Shown: positions 1-8,391, counted from the first letter of the stretch. The stretch: 39,483 nt of DNA from QNES01 sp023143415 (GCA_030632725.1 DAOVUF010000005.1:1-39483), one strand, 5' to 3'. Notes: generated by a model from the letters alone, not told the origin. Translations and numbers: made by a program.

Positions 1-613
1 GGGAAGCCAATAAAATAACTTCCAGATTTGCACAAAATATGATATAATGTGTTGCACTATGAAACTAAATAATTACCACTCAGAAATTGAAGAAAGTATG
101 AGACTATTCGCTGAAACACTTAACGAAAGAGACTTACGCCGCTATGCTGCGGTTGAAGCGTTGAAATTAGGTCATGGTGGCATTTCATACCTCTCTAAAC
201 TGCTCAAGATTGATCCTAAAACAATCTCAAAGGGGATAAAAGAAATAAAAAAAACGTTAAATATTGATAGCATTAGGCAAGCTGGAGCGGGTCGCCCTTA
301 TGTTGAGGAAAACTATCCAAATATTCATGACGTGTTTTTGGAAATCATATCAAAGCACACAGCTGGTTGTCCAATGAATGAAGATATTAGATGGACATAC
401 CTAAGCCAGGAAGAAATCGTTGACAAATTAGCTGAGAAAGGCATTCAGGTTAGCACATTTACAGTACGTACTTTGCTCAAGTTCCATCAGTTTAAAAAAC
501 GCAAAATGGATAAATGTAAAACGATAAAAGATGTAGTAGATAGAGATAAACAATTCAAAAATATTGAGCAATTGCGTGATCAATTCATTGAAAATGGAGA
601 ACCAATCATCAGC

Positions 614-700
614 ATTCGAGGTTTGAGTTTTTTTGAAAAAAAAACTCAAACCTCGAATCGAGGTTTGAGTTTTTTTGAAAAAAAAACTCAAACCTCGAAT
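614..700. repeat. Two tandem TTCGAGG-family hairpins inside the transposase
   Basis: Two nearly identical perfect palindromes, 614-658 and 657-700, have arms ATTCGAGGTTTGAG / CTCAAACCTCGAAT around an oligo-T/oligo-A centre. They share the CGAATCGAG junction. They interrupt the transposase between codons that should be adjacent, which gives a direct view of an insertion with known flanks. Confidence 0.9.
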
Positions 701-1177
701 GGATAGCAAGAAAAAAGAGCCCTTTGGGGCTTTATATCGTGATGGTGAAGTATATTCACAAGAAGCTCCTAAAGTTTATGATCATGATTTTAGCTCTTTG
801 CAAACGGGTCTTGTTGTGCCTCATGGTATTTATGATATTGTTCAAAATAAAGCGTTTATAAATCTTAATTCCTCTAAAGATACCGCTGATTTTGTTTATG
901 ATAGCTTACTTTTCTGGTGGCAGAGGGTCAGATTCAATACCCAAATGCCAACAATCTGTTGATTTTCTGTGATGGTGGTGGCTCAAATAGTTATAGACAT
1001 TATGTTTTTAAAGAGGCGATTCAAAGGCTGGCGAATCGTATAAAAATCACTATCCGCATTGCCCATTATCCAAGCTATTGTTCAAAATACAATCCAATAG
1101 AACATAAAGTATTTCCTTATGTAACTAAAGCTTTAGATGGCATTGTACTGGATAATGTCGAAACGGTAAAAGAACTT

Positions 1178-1254
1178 TTCGAGGTTTGATTTTTTTGAAA
1201 ATCAAGTCGAGGTTAAAGTTTTTTCTTTAAAAAAAACTTTAGCCTCGACTCGAA
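1178..1254. repeat. Nested TTCGAGG-family hairpins
   Basis: The outer left arm TTCGAGGTTTGATTTTTTT and a short return arm (AAAATCAA, to 1205) are followed by a complete inner palindrome, 1206-1249, with arms GTCGAGGTTAAAG / CTTTAGCCTCGAC. TCGAA (1250-1254), the end of the outer element, comes after it. The block splits the transposase between the ELF and AQTKTGLKV parts. Confidence 0.8.
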
Positions 1255-1446
1255 ATTGAAAATCGAGCTCAAACCAAAACGGGTTTGAAAGTATTTGCTA
1301 ATATCATAGATAATATTTATCAAACGGGTAAAAAAGCGATCAAATCTTTTTTAGAAGCCGATTGTATTTGATCACTTTCTGCCAAAATGGAATTATAAAG
1401 CGGTACCCTCTTTTTGAAATCTGGAAGTTATTTTCTCGGCTTCCCT

Positions 1447-1589
1447 TAGTGAATTACATGGATAAACTTTCTTGCTCAGAAGGTTGGTTGCTCGTTTTTG
1501 ATAGACGAAAAACGGTTTCATGGGATGAAAAGATTTTTTGGCAAACTAAGTTGATTGCTAATAAAACGGTTCATCTGGTTGGGTGTTGA
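1447..1589 (+). pseudogene. C-terminal fragment of a large ATPase/nuclease-like protein
   Basis: The open frame running out of the IS right end encodes about 45 residues: VNYMDKLSCSEGWLLVFDRR, then WDEKIFWQTK and HLVGC before the stop. This layout (a MDKL..GWL.. segment, FDRR, a W.EKIFW motif and a final HLVGC) is what I recall from the C-terminus of AAA-ATPase-like / PD-(D/E)XK family proteins in Beggiatoa-type genomes. The identification is by memory of the motif, not by search. The 5' part of the gene is absent and the IS sits at the break. Confidence 0.5.
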
Positions 1590-1595
1590 TTATAA

Positions 1596-1779
1596 GTATA
1601 ACGAATTGAGTCGTATAACAAAATTTTGTGCTAAATTAGTGGACTTGACCCTGCCAGAAGGTTTGCCAACGGGTGAATATTGTCTGTATGGTATTTTATC
1701 GCCAGAGCGCGAAGATGTGGTTGCAACACGGGTTCTGGATTTATGGGTGATGGAACAGTGGTGTTTTGAGGTTTTTTAA
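1596..1779 (+). pseudogene. C-terminal fragment of an unrecognised protein
   Basis: About 60 residues are readable, including LVDLTLPEGLPTGEYCLYGI, LSPERE, TRVLDLWVMEQWCFEVF and a stop. The -LP-GLP-GEYCLYG- pattern resembles the last beta-sandwich of large secreted or surface repeat proteins. No start codon with a ribosome site precedes it, and it lies directly after another truncated fragment. It is best read as a gene remnant; function is not assignable. Confidence 0.45.
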
Positions 1780-1787
1780 ATTAAGAT

Positions 1788-1885
1788 AGCTTTGTACAGG
1801 AGAATTATTTATAATTCATTGATTTAAATCACTTTCATGTTAGAATCAGAATTTTCAGAATTTGAAAATTTTCAGAATTTAAAAC
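1788..1885. repeat. CTTTGTACAGG dispersed repeat, left half
   Basis: This sequence (CTTTGTACAGG, then ATTCATTGATTTAAATCA and TTAGAATCAGAATTTTCAG) recurs at 29861-29930 and as the left arm of 35724-35928. Here only one arm is present, so it is an incomplete copy. Confidence 0.7.
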
Positions 1886-1895
1886 CTTTTATGTT

Positions 1896-1936
1896 TTCGA
1901 GGTTTAAGTTTTTTGAAGAAAAACTTAAACCTCGAA
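1896..1936. repeat. TTCGAGG-family hairpin
   Basis: Perfect arms TTCGAGGTTTAAG / CTTAAACCTCGAA surround an A/T centre. The core (TTTAAG) differs from the copy at 614-700 (TTTGAG), and both arms carry the change. It lies upstream of the thioredoxin-like gene. The rest of 1937-2030 shows nothing recognisable. Confidence 0.85.
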
Positions 1937-2047
1937 TGGACTCCAAGGCTTAACTTAATGGCGACCCTACGTTCACTGCTATGTTCACTGCGTGGTTGGA
2001 TTGAGGTCTGCTGAAAAATTTTATCAACATTTGAAAAAGGTGATGCA

Positions 2048-2596
2048 ATGAAACTCGTTCATTTTGCCCTATTCGTTATGCTCATTATTACAATCAGCAT
2101 AGTGAAGCACTTCTGGCACGAATCAGAAGAAGAATTTGAAGTACCCACGCACCTTCCAAACTTCAGTCTCGAAGACTTGGAAGGCAAAACCCGTATTCGT
2201 TCAGAATGGGCGGGCAAAGTGCTTGTCGTCAACTTTTGGGCGACTTGGTGTCCACCCTGTCTCAAGGAAATTCCGGTCTTTATCAAGTTGCAAGAGCAAT
2301 ATGCGGAGCGCGGCTTACAATTTGTTGGGATTGCCATCAATGATAGATACCAAGTTGTACAGCGTTTTGCCAAAGAAGAGGGCATTAATTATCCGATATT
2401 GGGCGGAGAAAATGCTATCAGACTTGCGGAACGTCTTGGCAACCATCAGGGTGGATTACCTTTTACCGTTATTGTTGATCGCCAAAATCGTCTCGTTTCA
2501 CAACACATTGGCGAAATGAACAAGCAAGAAGTTGAAGAGGCGGTTTTGCCCTTGTTAAATGTTTCCAAAGCTAAAGCGTTGGATTCCGGTCTCTGA
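2048..2596 (+). CDS. TlpA/ResA-like membrane-anchored thiol-disulfide oxidoreductase
   Basis: The 182-residue protein has one N-terminal membrane anchor (about residues 4-21) and a periplasmic thioredoxin fold. The active site is WCPPC (C68 and C71), preceded by VVNFWAT; the cis-proline region is GGLPFTVIVD. The WCPPC motif and length fit the TlpA/ResA family, which reduces disulfides in periplasmic proteins, often apocytochromes c. That role would suit a genome with an octaheme cytochrome, but no maturation genes are adjacent. The start at 2048 has AAGGTGA a few bases upstream. The last dozen residues (SKAKALDSGL) are read from an AAAGCTAAAGCGTTGGA repeat rather than from ancestral sequence. 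Substrate is unknown. Confidence 0.85.
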   Translation: MKLVHFALFVMLIITISIVKHFWHESEEEFEVPTHLPNFSLEDLEGKTRIRSEWAGKVLVVNFWATWCPPCLKEIPVFIKLQEQYAERGLQFVGIAINDRYQVVQRFAKEEGINYPILGGENAIRLAERLGNHQGGLPFTVIVDRQNRLVSQHIGEMNKQEVEEAVLPLLNVSKAKALDSGL

Positions 2597-2668
2597 AGCT
2601 GAAGCGTTGAACTTCTGTAGTCATAATGGAGTACAACGCATAATGGAGTACAACGCTTTAGCTTTGTA
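2563..2668. repeat. AAAGCTAAAGCGTTG short repeats, both orientations
   Basis: One copy (CCAAAGCTAAAGCGTTGGA) lies inside the 3' end of the thioredoxin-like gene. Degenerate copies and inverted copies (GGAGTACAACGCTTTAGC) follow to about 2668. The same about 22-bp unit recurs at 8262, 12383, 22627, 32920 and 35525. Confidence 0.8.
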
Positions 2669-2683
2669 AGTCCGTCTAAAATT

Positions 2684-2794
2684 GTTGTAGGCTGCATTCG
2701 AGGTTTGAGTTTTTCTTCAAAAAACTCAATTCGAGGTTCAAGTTTTTTCTGTAAAAAAACTTGAACCTCGAATCGAATCCTTTATGGTTGCCCA
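2684..2794. repeat. Right half of GTAACTACTCAGGG element carrying two hairpins
   Basis: The ends TTGTAGGCTGCA and TCCTTTATGGTTGCCC match the right half of the element at 36403-36550. Between them sit an incomplete hairpin (TTCGAGGTTTGAG...CTCAA, 2696-2729) and a complete one (arms TTCGAGGTTCAAG / CTTGAACCTCGAA, 2730-2772), then TCGAA. The element stops against the parE stop codon at 2796. Confidence 0.8.
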
Positions 2795-2795
2795 T

Positions 2796-4676
2796 TCAAA
2801 AAAAACGGCCTCCAATACTCTCTAACCAAGTCTTCCGATCACTTGCCCGTTTCTTTGTTAACAACATATTCATTATCTCATTGGTTTTTTCTGCCTCATC
2901 TAAACTCAATTGAATCAAGCGGCGCGTTTCTCGTGCCATTGTCGTTTCGCGCAATTGTAAGGGATTCATTTCGCCCAACCCTTTAAATCGTTGTACATTG
3001 ATTTTACCCCGTTTTTTCTCAGCAGCAATGCGATCTAAAATTCCCTTTTTTTCATCATCATTTAAGGCGTAATATACCGCGTTGCCAATATCAATACGAT
3101 AGAGCGGTGGGGTTGAAATGTAAATATGTCCTTTTTCTACCAATTGACGAAAATGCTTGACAAACAAGGCACATAATAAGGTAGCAATGTGCGCCCCGTC
3201 AGAATCCGCATCGGCGAGTATGCACACTTTGTTATAACGCAAACCTTCTAAATCATCAGAATCGGGATCAATACCTAATGCAACGGCAATATCATGAACT
3301 TCCTGTGAAGCCAGTACCTGACTGGTATCGACTTCCCAAGTATTGAGAATTTTACCGCGCAAGGGCATCACCGCTTGAAAAGTCCGATCACGCGCTTGCC
3401 GACATGAACCTCCAGCACTATCCCCTTCTACCAAAAATAATTCAGTTTGATTGAAATCCTGTAAACTGCAATCAGCGAGTTTTCCGGGTAAAGCCGGTCC
3501 GCTCGTCGCTTTTTTTCTAACCACTTTTTTATTGGCGCGGAGACGCTTTTGGGCGTGATTAATCACCAATTCAGCAATTTTTTCTCCGATTTCAACATGT
3601 TGATTAAGCCATAAACTAAAGGCATCGCGTATTATACCAGAAACAAAAGTCGCACAAGCACGCGATGAAAGCCGTTCCTTTGTTTGTCCAGAAAACTGAG
3701 GTTCTTCCAATTTGACAGATAATATATAGGCGCATCGTTCCAACACATCTTCGGAAGCCAGTTTCACACCACGCGGCAATAGATTGCGATAGTCGCAAAA
3801 TTCACGCATGGCTTCTAATAAACCGCTACGTAAACCATTGACATGAGTACCGCCCTGAGTTGTCGGAATTAAATTCACATAACTTTCTGTCAACAATTCT
3901 CCTTCTGGAACCCACATCAGCGCGTAGTCTGTCGCTTCAGTTGTGCCTTGAAAATGTCCAAGAATCGGTGTATCAGGAAAACTTTCTACATCACCTAAAT
4001 TATCAAGTAAATAGGTGGTTAGTCCATTTTTATAATGCCATTGTTGTTTTTCGCGGGTGTTTTCATCCTCAAAGGTAATTGTGATATTGGCACAAAGAAC
4101 AGCCTTTGCTCGTAAAACATGGGTCATTCGAGAGATAGAAAAACGTGCGGAGTCAAAATATGCTGGATTAGGCCAAAAACGTATCGTCGTTCCTGTGTTG
4201 CGTTTTCCCACATTGCCAACGACGTTTAGTTCCGACGTTTTTTCGCCATTGGCATAAGACATTTGATACAATTGGCTCTCACGTTTAATGGTGACTTCTA
4301 AATGAGTCGAAAGCGCGTTGACAACAGAGATTCCCACACCATGTAATCCGCCTGAAAATTGGTAATTTTTCTTAGAAAATTTACCGCCCGCATGTAGCCG
4401 AGTCATAATCACCTCGACTCCACTGATACCTTCTTCAGGATGTATATCTACAGGCATACCGCGCCCATTGTCGCGTACACTTAAAGAATCATCTGCGTGT
4501 AAAATAACATCAATACGATTAGCATATCCAGCTATGGCTTCATCGACACTATTGTCTATCACTTCAAAAGCCAAATGAGTAGGGCGAGTCGTATCGGTGT
4601 ACATTCCTGGGCGTTTACGCACAGGATCAAGCCCTGTTAAGACTTCTATATCAGCAGCATCGTAACTTTTAGTCAT
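2796..4676 (-). CDS. parE: DNA topoisomerase IV subunit B
   Basis: The 626-residue type IIA topoisomerase B subunit works with ParC to decatenate chromosomes. From the N-terminus it has the GHKL ATPase (VRKRPGMYTD, EVIDNSVDEAIAG, DNGRGMP, GLHGVG), the transducer domain, and TOPRIM with EGDSAGG and DADSDGAHIATLLCALFVKH. It ends with the RFKGLGEMNP segment. TOPRIM wording DADSDG, the segment LCALFVKHFR.LVEKGHIYI and the length near 630 favour ParE over GyrB (about 800). The start at 4676 (MTKSYDAADIEVLTGLDPVR) has AGGTG about ten bases upstream. A longer reading to 4745 would be encoded by repeat sequence and is rejected. parC is not in the window. Confidence 0.95.
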   Translation of the reverse strand: MTKSYDAADIEVLTGLDPVRKRPGMYTDTTRPTHLAFEVIDNSVDEAIAGYANRIDVILHADDSLSVRDNGRGMPVDIHPEEGISGVEVIMTRLHAGGKFSKKNYQFSGGLHGVGISVVNALSTHLEVTIKRESQLYQMSYANGEKTSELNVVGNVGKRNTGTTIRFWPNPAYFDSARFSISRMTHVLRAKAVLCANITITFEDENTREKQQWHYKNGLTTYLLDNLGDVESFPDTPILGHFQGTTEATDYALMWVPEGELLTESYVNLIPTTQGGTHVNGLRSGLLEAMREFCDYRNLLPRGVKLASEDVLERCAYILSVKLEEPQFSGQTKERLSSRACATFVSGIIRDAFSLWLNQHVEIGEKIAELVINHAQKRLRANKKVVRKKATSGPALPGKLADCSLQDFNQTELFLVEGDSAGGSCRQARDRTFQAVMPLRGKILNTWEVDTSQVLASQEVHDIAVALGIDPDSDDLEGLRYNKVCILADADSDGAHIATLLCALFVKHFRQLVEKGHIYISTPPLYRIDIGNAVYYALNDDEKKGILDRIAAEKKRGKINVQRFKGLGEMNPLQLRETTMARETRRLIQLSLDEAEKTNEIMNMLLTKKRASDRKTWLESIGGRFF

Positions 4677-4725
4677 TGTTGAGAGACACCTTGTGATTTT
4701 TAATTTGAAAATGTTAGAATGATAA

Positions 4726-4788
4726 TAACTACTCAGGGCAATCACAAGGGATTGCCCCTACATCAGAAGATTTTCGTCCGTATTAATA
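4726..4788. repeat. Left half of GTAACTACTCAGGG element
   Basis: TAACTACTCAGGGCAATCAC followed by AAGGGATTGCCCCTACATCA is the left end of the family seen complete at 36403-36550. No matching right end follows. It lies just upstream of parE. Confidence 0.75.
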
Positions 4789-4832
4789 ATTGATGTTACG
4801 CAGGCGCTTCTCAAATCTCAATTCCACCTAAA

Positions 4833-4934
4833 TTCCACCGATTTCATCGGTGGCTATTCATGTTTAACCCCTTCGGGGTTGAAACTAACCCCAACGGGGT
4901 GAAATGTGAATAGCCACCGATGAAATCGGTGGAA
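4833..4934. repeat. CCACCGAT inverted-repeat element
   Basis: The left arm TTCCACCGATTTCATCGGTG and its continuation GCTATTCA are matched by a right arm reading TGAATAGCCACCGATGAAAT then CGGTGG. Between them are two small hairpins, AACCCCTTCGGGGTT and CCCCAACGGGG. The arms are themselves palindromic (CACCGATTTCATCGGTG). It lies in the divergent parE / znuA-like spacer, so it may influence either promoter. Confidence 0.8.
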
Positions 4935-5010
4935 CTTGGAAGCACCTTGCGTCACATCAGTTATTACTTTTAAAACACAACCCTTTAGCTTTGGACCGTT
5001 CAATAAAAAA

Positions 5011-5895
5011 ATGTTAAAAAAATCAATTACTTATGTAATATCTCTACTATGGATATTAACCTTAACAGCACAAGCTGAACCACAAGTCGTTGTCACAATC
5101 AAGCCCATTCATGCCCTCGTTAGCGGCGTGATGGAAGGTGTAGGGACACCTTATTTATTATTACAGGGCGGAGATTCTCCACATCATTACAATCTTCTGC
5201 CCTCACAAATGAGGCGATTACATAACGCCCAATTGGTGATTTGGATAGGTTCCACCCTAGAAATATTTTTAGAAAAAATCCTCAAAACACTTGATACTGA
5301 GCGTTTACGTTTATCTGATACGCCTGGTTTAACCCTACTCTCCGCACGCGGCGAAACGAAACATCATCATCACCATTACATCGATCCCCATATTTGGCTC
5401 GATCCTCAAAATGCCAAAATGATGGTACAAGTTATTGCACAAACGTTGAGCAAATTGGATAAAGATAACACGCACAATTATAGTGTCAATGCAAAACGGC
5501 TTTTGGTGCAACTTGAACAACTTGATCACACTTTAAAACATCAATTAGTGCCAATCAAAAATATCCCTTATTTAGTTTTCCACGAGGCTTATCAATATTT
5601 TGAACATCGTTATGAATTAACGGCAGTGAGTGCAATTACTCTTTCGCCAGATATTCGCCCTAGTGCTAAACGCCTTTCTCAAATACGCGCCCGCATTAAA
5701 AAGCAAAAAATTCGCTGCGTATTCACTGAACCTCAATTTGAATCAAGCCTAGTCGCTACCCTCATAGAAGATACATCGGTGCGGCGTGGGATATTAGATC
5801 CGTTAGGCGCAACATTAACTGCGGGTAAAAAGGCTTATTTTACTCTGTTACATAATCTTGCTCAATCGCTGACTCAATGCTTACAAGATGAATGA
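5011..5895 (+). CDS. znuA: Zinc-type metal ABC transporter substrate-binding protein (ZnuA-like)
   Basis: This periplasmic solute-binding protein has 294 residues. Residues 1-22 form a signal peptide (MLKKSITYVISLLWILTLTA, cut near AQA). Metal ligands of the cluster A-1 family are visible: H58 in GGDSPHHY, H127 in DPHIWLDP and H191 in VFHEAYQYF. A five-histidine run (residues 118-122) replaces the longer His-rich loop typical of zinc-specific members. The start at 5011 puts the signal peptide first; an upstream in-frame ATG at 4936 would prepend 25 non-signal residues from repeat sequence. No znuB, znuC or zur lies nearby, so it must use a permease encoded elsewhere. I saw no convincing Zur box. 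Confidence 0.85.
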   Translation: MLKKSITYVISLLWILTLTAQAEPQVVVTIKPIHALVSGVMEGVGTPYLLLQGGDSPHHYNLLPSQMRRLHNAQLVIWIGSTLEIFLEKILKTLDTERLRLSDTPGLTLLSARGETKHHHHHYIDPHIWLDPQNAKMMVQVIAQTLSKLDKDNTHNYSVNAKRLLVQLEQLDHTLKHQLVPIKNIPYLVFHEAYQYFEHRYELTAVSAITLSPDIRPSAKRLSQIRARIKKQKIRCVFTEPQFESSLVATLIEDTSVRRGILDPLGATLTAGKKAYFTLLHNLAQSLTQCLQDE

Positions 5896-5939
5896 GATTC
5901 AATTGAACTTGTAATAAACTCAAGTTTTCCTCATAATGA

Positions 5940-6006
5940 ATGAATGGTTAATGGTGAATGCTTTTCGAGGCATTCACCATTAACCATTAACCATTAACCA
6001 TTAATA
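5940..6006. repeat. GGTTAATGGTGAATG palindrome plus ATTAACC tandem repeat
   Basis: The arms GGTTAATGGTGAATGC and GCATTCACCATTAACC surround TTTTCGAG. The right arm continues as tandem ATTAACC copies to about 6003. It lies between the znuA-like gene and the hydrolase. It could form a hairpin in the transcript but lacks a clean terminal T-run. Confidence 0.75.
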
Positions 6007-6023
6007 TAATTCTTGGAAAACCA

Positions 6024-8246
6024 ATGACATTAAAAAACATTAAAATTCGTTTATTTCGCCAATTCGTTGTACTCATCTTCTTCATTAGCCTACTTAGCGG
6101 CTGTGAAGAGGGTGATGGTACAGGAATCATTTTAGCTGGCATCGCTGTCGGCGCGGCGGCAGGATTACAAAATGTCATCGCTGACGATGGCGATGGCGAA
6201 TCCTCTACATCAACTGAAACAGAAGGCGAAGCTGAAGAAACAATTGATGAGCCAGAGTCGCTAATTGAAATAGAAGACGATGATGAAACGACTGAGGTGC
6301 TAGAACCACTTAAAGTCAAAATGCTTAAATACGATGGCATTAACGATGATCTCTTGACGGCTGGCTTAGGGCAAAAAGGATTGATGGAAGAAGCCCCCGC
6401 AGCGGTTGATCTGATTAACCCGACTGTCGCTGAAATACGCAAAGCGACGATAGTTAATCAATATCAAGCGTCGCAAAATATGCGTATCAGTGCGGGATAT
6501 GGTGAATTGTACGGTTCTGCTGTTCCAACACCATTTGCAACGCCCAGTAATAATGGTAAGGTGAAAGGCAAAGAATATATCGCTTATGCCAGAGGGAAAA
6601 AAAATGTGACGATGATGGTGCAACTGCCAGATAGTTTTGATCCTGAAAATCCTTGTATTGTTGCTGCCCCTTCGCCCGGCTCACGGGGCGTATATGGTGC
6701 CATTGGAACTGCGGGAGAATGGGGTGTAAAAAATCACTGCGCGGTGGCTTATACTGATAAAGGGACAGGCAATGGTGTACATGATTTGAATACGAATACG
6801 GTGAATTTGATTGATGGCACACGCGCTACTACTGCGGGTAATTTTAAGGCAGAAGGGACATCTGAAATGGATTTAGCCGCCTATAATTCCACTTATCCTT
6901 TTCGCATTGCTCAAAAACACGCCCATTCACAACAAAATCCAGAAGTGCATTGGGGTACAAATGTTCTTGATGCCATCGCATTTGCATTTGAAGTGCTTAA
7001 TATGGAAGATAATTTTGGTCAAAAAGATAAAGAAGGTACGCTGGAACCAACCTTGACATCCGACAATACAATAGTGATTGCCTCAAGCGTTTCCAGTGGC
7101 GGCGCGGCTTCCCTCAGGGCAACGGAGCAAGATAGCGAAGATTTGATTGATGGTGTTGTCGTGGCAGCACCAATGATTAATCCGAAACCTTTTTCTGATG
7201 GCGAAGGGGTGACTATTGAGCAGGGCGATAAAACTTTCCCCTATAAAAAATTAGATCAGAAATCACTATTTGATGTGCTCACTTATTATAATGTTTTTCA
7301 ACCTTGTGCCAATGGCAATATAGAAATGCTTGGACGTTGTACTGCCTTAAAGAATAAGGGTTGGTTGAGCAGTAGCACGCGGGCTGAACAAATTGCTGAA
7401 GCACAAGCATTATTGAATAATTATGGCACTTTGGCGAGTAGTAATACCCATAATTATGAAGACTATTATGCGGGTTTTGCCTATTTATACGCCAACGCTT
7501 ATGGACGTTTTAGTGTTGTTAAAAACTTATGTGGTTATAGTTATGCCGCGACTATTGAAGATAACCCGCCCAGTGCCAAAATGTTATCCGATTTAGCCGA
7601 TGATTTTCAAAGTAGTAATGGTATGCCGCCGAGCAGTGGCACTTATCTCATTAATAATCATGGCAATAACGAAGAAGGTATCAATTTTAGCCATAGCGTT
7701 GATATCAATGGCAACCTTGATGGCTATTTGGAAGGCGCGTTATGTTTACGGCGATTAGCCACTGGCACAACTGGCGTTACGATAAATACGGGCAATCCGC
7801 TAACAGGAACGGAATTACGAGATTACCAGCTTGTTCAAGAAGGTATTAAATCCGTTTTAGCGCATGGCAATTTACAAGGTAAACCCGCGATTATTGTACA
7901 TGGGCGAGATGATGCAGTCGCGCATGTGAATTTTACCTCTCGCCTTTATTATGGTTTAACGAATAAAACTAATAAAAACAATAATTTAGTTTATATTGAA
8001 GTCAAAAATGCGGGTCATTTTGATAACTTCAACGAAGACGATAACGTTCCATTGCATTATTATTTCAGTCAAGCTATGGATCGCATGTATGATCACTTGA
8101 AAAACGAGGTTGATTTACCCGAAAGTCAAGTGATTCCAACTCTGCCAACGGCAACAAACTTGGAAACACGTTTGCCGAAAATAGATAGTGATGAAGTTTG
8201 TCCAATTACGTTTAGTAAAGATGTGCTGACTATTCCAGAGTGTTAA
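6024..8246 (+). CDS. D-(-)-3-hydroxybutyrate oligomer hydrolase, lipoprotein form
   Basis: The 740-residue alpha/beta-hydrolase belongs to the 3HB-oligomer hydrolase family (PF10605), which cuts soluble oligomers released from polyhydroxybutyrate into monomers. Residues 1-27 are a lipoprotein signal with lipobox LLSGC, so the protein is probably anchored in an outer or inner membrane leaflet. An acidic, low-complexity linker follows (about residues 50-95). Family wording is clear: GSRGVYGAIGTAGEWG, AVAYTDKGTGNGVHDLN and the nucleophile region SSVSSGG (S357 the likely catalytic serine). Near the C-terminus come HGRDDAVAHVNFTSR (candidate Asp) and NAGHFDNFN (candidate His). It stands alone, with no PHB depolymerase or synthase nearby. 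The start at 6024 gives the signal peptide; the ribosome site (TTGGAA) is weak. Confidence 0.85.
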   Translation: MTLKNIKIRLFRQFVVLIFFISLLSGCEEGDGTGIILAGIAVGAAAGLQNVIADDGDGESSTSTETEGEAEETIDEPESLIEIEDDDETTEVLEPLKVKMLKYDGINDDLLTAGLGQKGLMEEAPAAVDLINPTVAEIRKATIVNQYQASQNMRISAGYGELYGSAVPTPFATPSNNGKVKGKEYIAYARGKKNVTMMVQLPDSFDPENPCIVAAPSPGSRGVYGAIGTAGEWGVKNHCAVAYTDKGTGNGVHDLNTNTVNLIDGTRATTAGNFKAEGTSEMDLAAYNSTYPFRIAQKHAHSQQNPEVHWGTNVLDAIAFAFEVLNMEDNFGQKDKEGTLEPTLTSDNTIVIASSVSSGGAASLRATEQDSEDLIDGVVVAAPMINPKPFSDGEGVTIEQGDKTFPYKKLDQKSLFDVLTYYNVFQPCANGNIEMLGRCTALKNKGWLSSSTRAEQIAEAQALLNNYGTLASSNTHNYEDYYAGFAYLYANAYGRFSVVKNLCGYSYAATIEDNPPSAKMLSDLADDFQSSNGMPPSSGTYLINNHGNNEEGINFSHSVDINGNLDGYLEGALCLRRLATGTTGVTINTGNPLTGTELRDYQLVQEGIKSVLAHGNLQGKPAIIVHGRDDAVAHVNFTSRLYYGLTNKTNKNNNLVYIEVKNAGHFDNFNEDDNVPLHYYFSQAMDRMYDHLKNEVDLPESQVIPTLPTATNLETRLPKIDSDEVCPITFSKDVLTIPEC

Positions 8247-8261
8247 GATTGGTGTGCACCA

Positions 8262-8391
8262 AAGCTAAAGCGTTGTACTCCTATTTTCAAAGCTAAAGCG
8301 TTGGACTCCTATTGGTGGGCAAAAGACGTTGCCCACCCTACATTCCTTCCTCATTAAAAAATTGTCCAAAGCTAAAGCGTTGTACTCCTTA
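8262..8391. repeat. Three AAAGCTAAAGCGTTG repeats and half a GTAGGGTGGG element
   Basis: Direct copies start near 8262, 8288 and 8368 (AAAGCTAAAGCGTTGTACTC and one GGACTC variant). Between the second and third, GGTGGGC...GTTGCCCACCCTAC (8312-8341) is one half of the element found whole at 13874-13954. The array fills the gap between the convergent hydrolase and lolA genes. Confidence 0.8.

Larger units (their letters stand above)
47..1417 (+). pseudogene. Broken DDE transposase (ISAzo13 / Rhodopirellula-transposase type)
   Basis: The pieces read in order as one transposase. An N-terminal helix-turn-helix part (47-616) holds KIDPKTISKGIKEI and GAGRP. The next piece starts at 702 (DSKKKEPFGALYRDG), and the next at about 920 (YPNANNLLIFCDGGGSN, SKYNPIEHKVFPYVT). 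A C-terminal piece follows from about 1267 to 1417 (KVFANIIDNIYQTGKKAI, then PKWNYKAVPSF). The D in DSKKKE, the D in CDGGG and the E in NPIEH fit a DDE triad. An 85-bp double hairpin (617-701) shifts the frame by one between I and DSKKKE. A further single-base shift lies near 920, a second hairpin block at 1178-1254, and another shift near 1365. No intact protein can be made. Confidence 0.85.
1..1445 (+). mobile_element. Decayed insertion sequence, ISAzo13-like
   Basis: The element is bounded by 29-bp terminal inverted repeats: 1-29 (GGGAAGCC...CCAGATTT) and 1417-1445. They match at 27 of 29 positions, differing only at bases 9 and 11. Between them lies one transposase gene in several pieces. 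The window begins exactly at the left end, so a target-site duplication cannot be tested. The right end abuts a truncated foreign coding fragment (1447-1589), which suggests the element landed in a gene. The IS is itself hit by palindromic repeats at 614-700 and 1178-1254, so it arrived before those hairpins. Boundaries are seen directly; family assignment rests on the transposase. Confidence 0.85.

Noticed and set aside
614..700. TTCGAGG hairpins as intrinsic terminators
   Set aside because: The T-run lies in the centre of the stem rather than after it, copies occur inside genes, and the structure is symmetric on both strands. Some may still affect transcription.
428..709. Minus-strand open frame across the hairpins in the IS
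   Set aside because: It encodes the hairpin twice (RGLSFFFKKTQTS) and the reverse of the transposase; no ribosome site. Shadow of the real gene.
4677..4745. Longer N-terminus for parE
   Set aside because: The extra residues come from a GTAACTACTCAGGG element; family proteins start at MTKSYDAADIEVL, which has a ribosome site.
4936..5010. Longer N-terminus for the ZnuA-like protein
   Set aside because: It would place 25 non-hydrophobic residues before the signal peptide; start at 5011 preferred despite a weak ribosome site.
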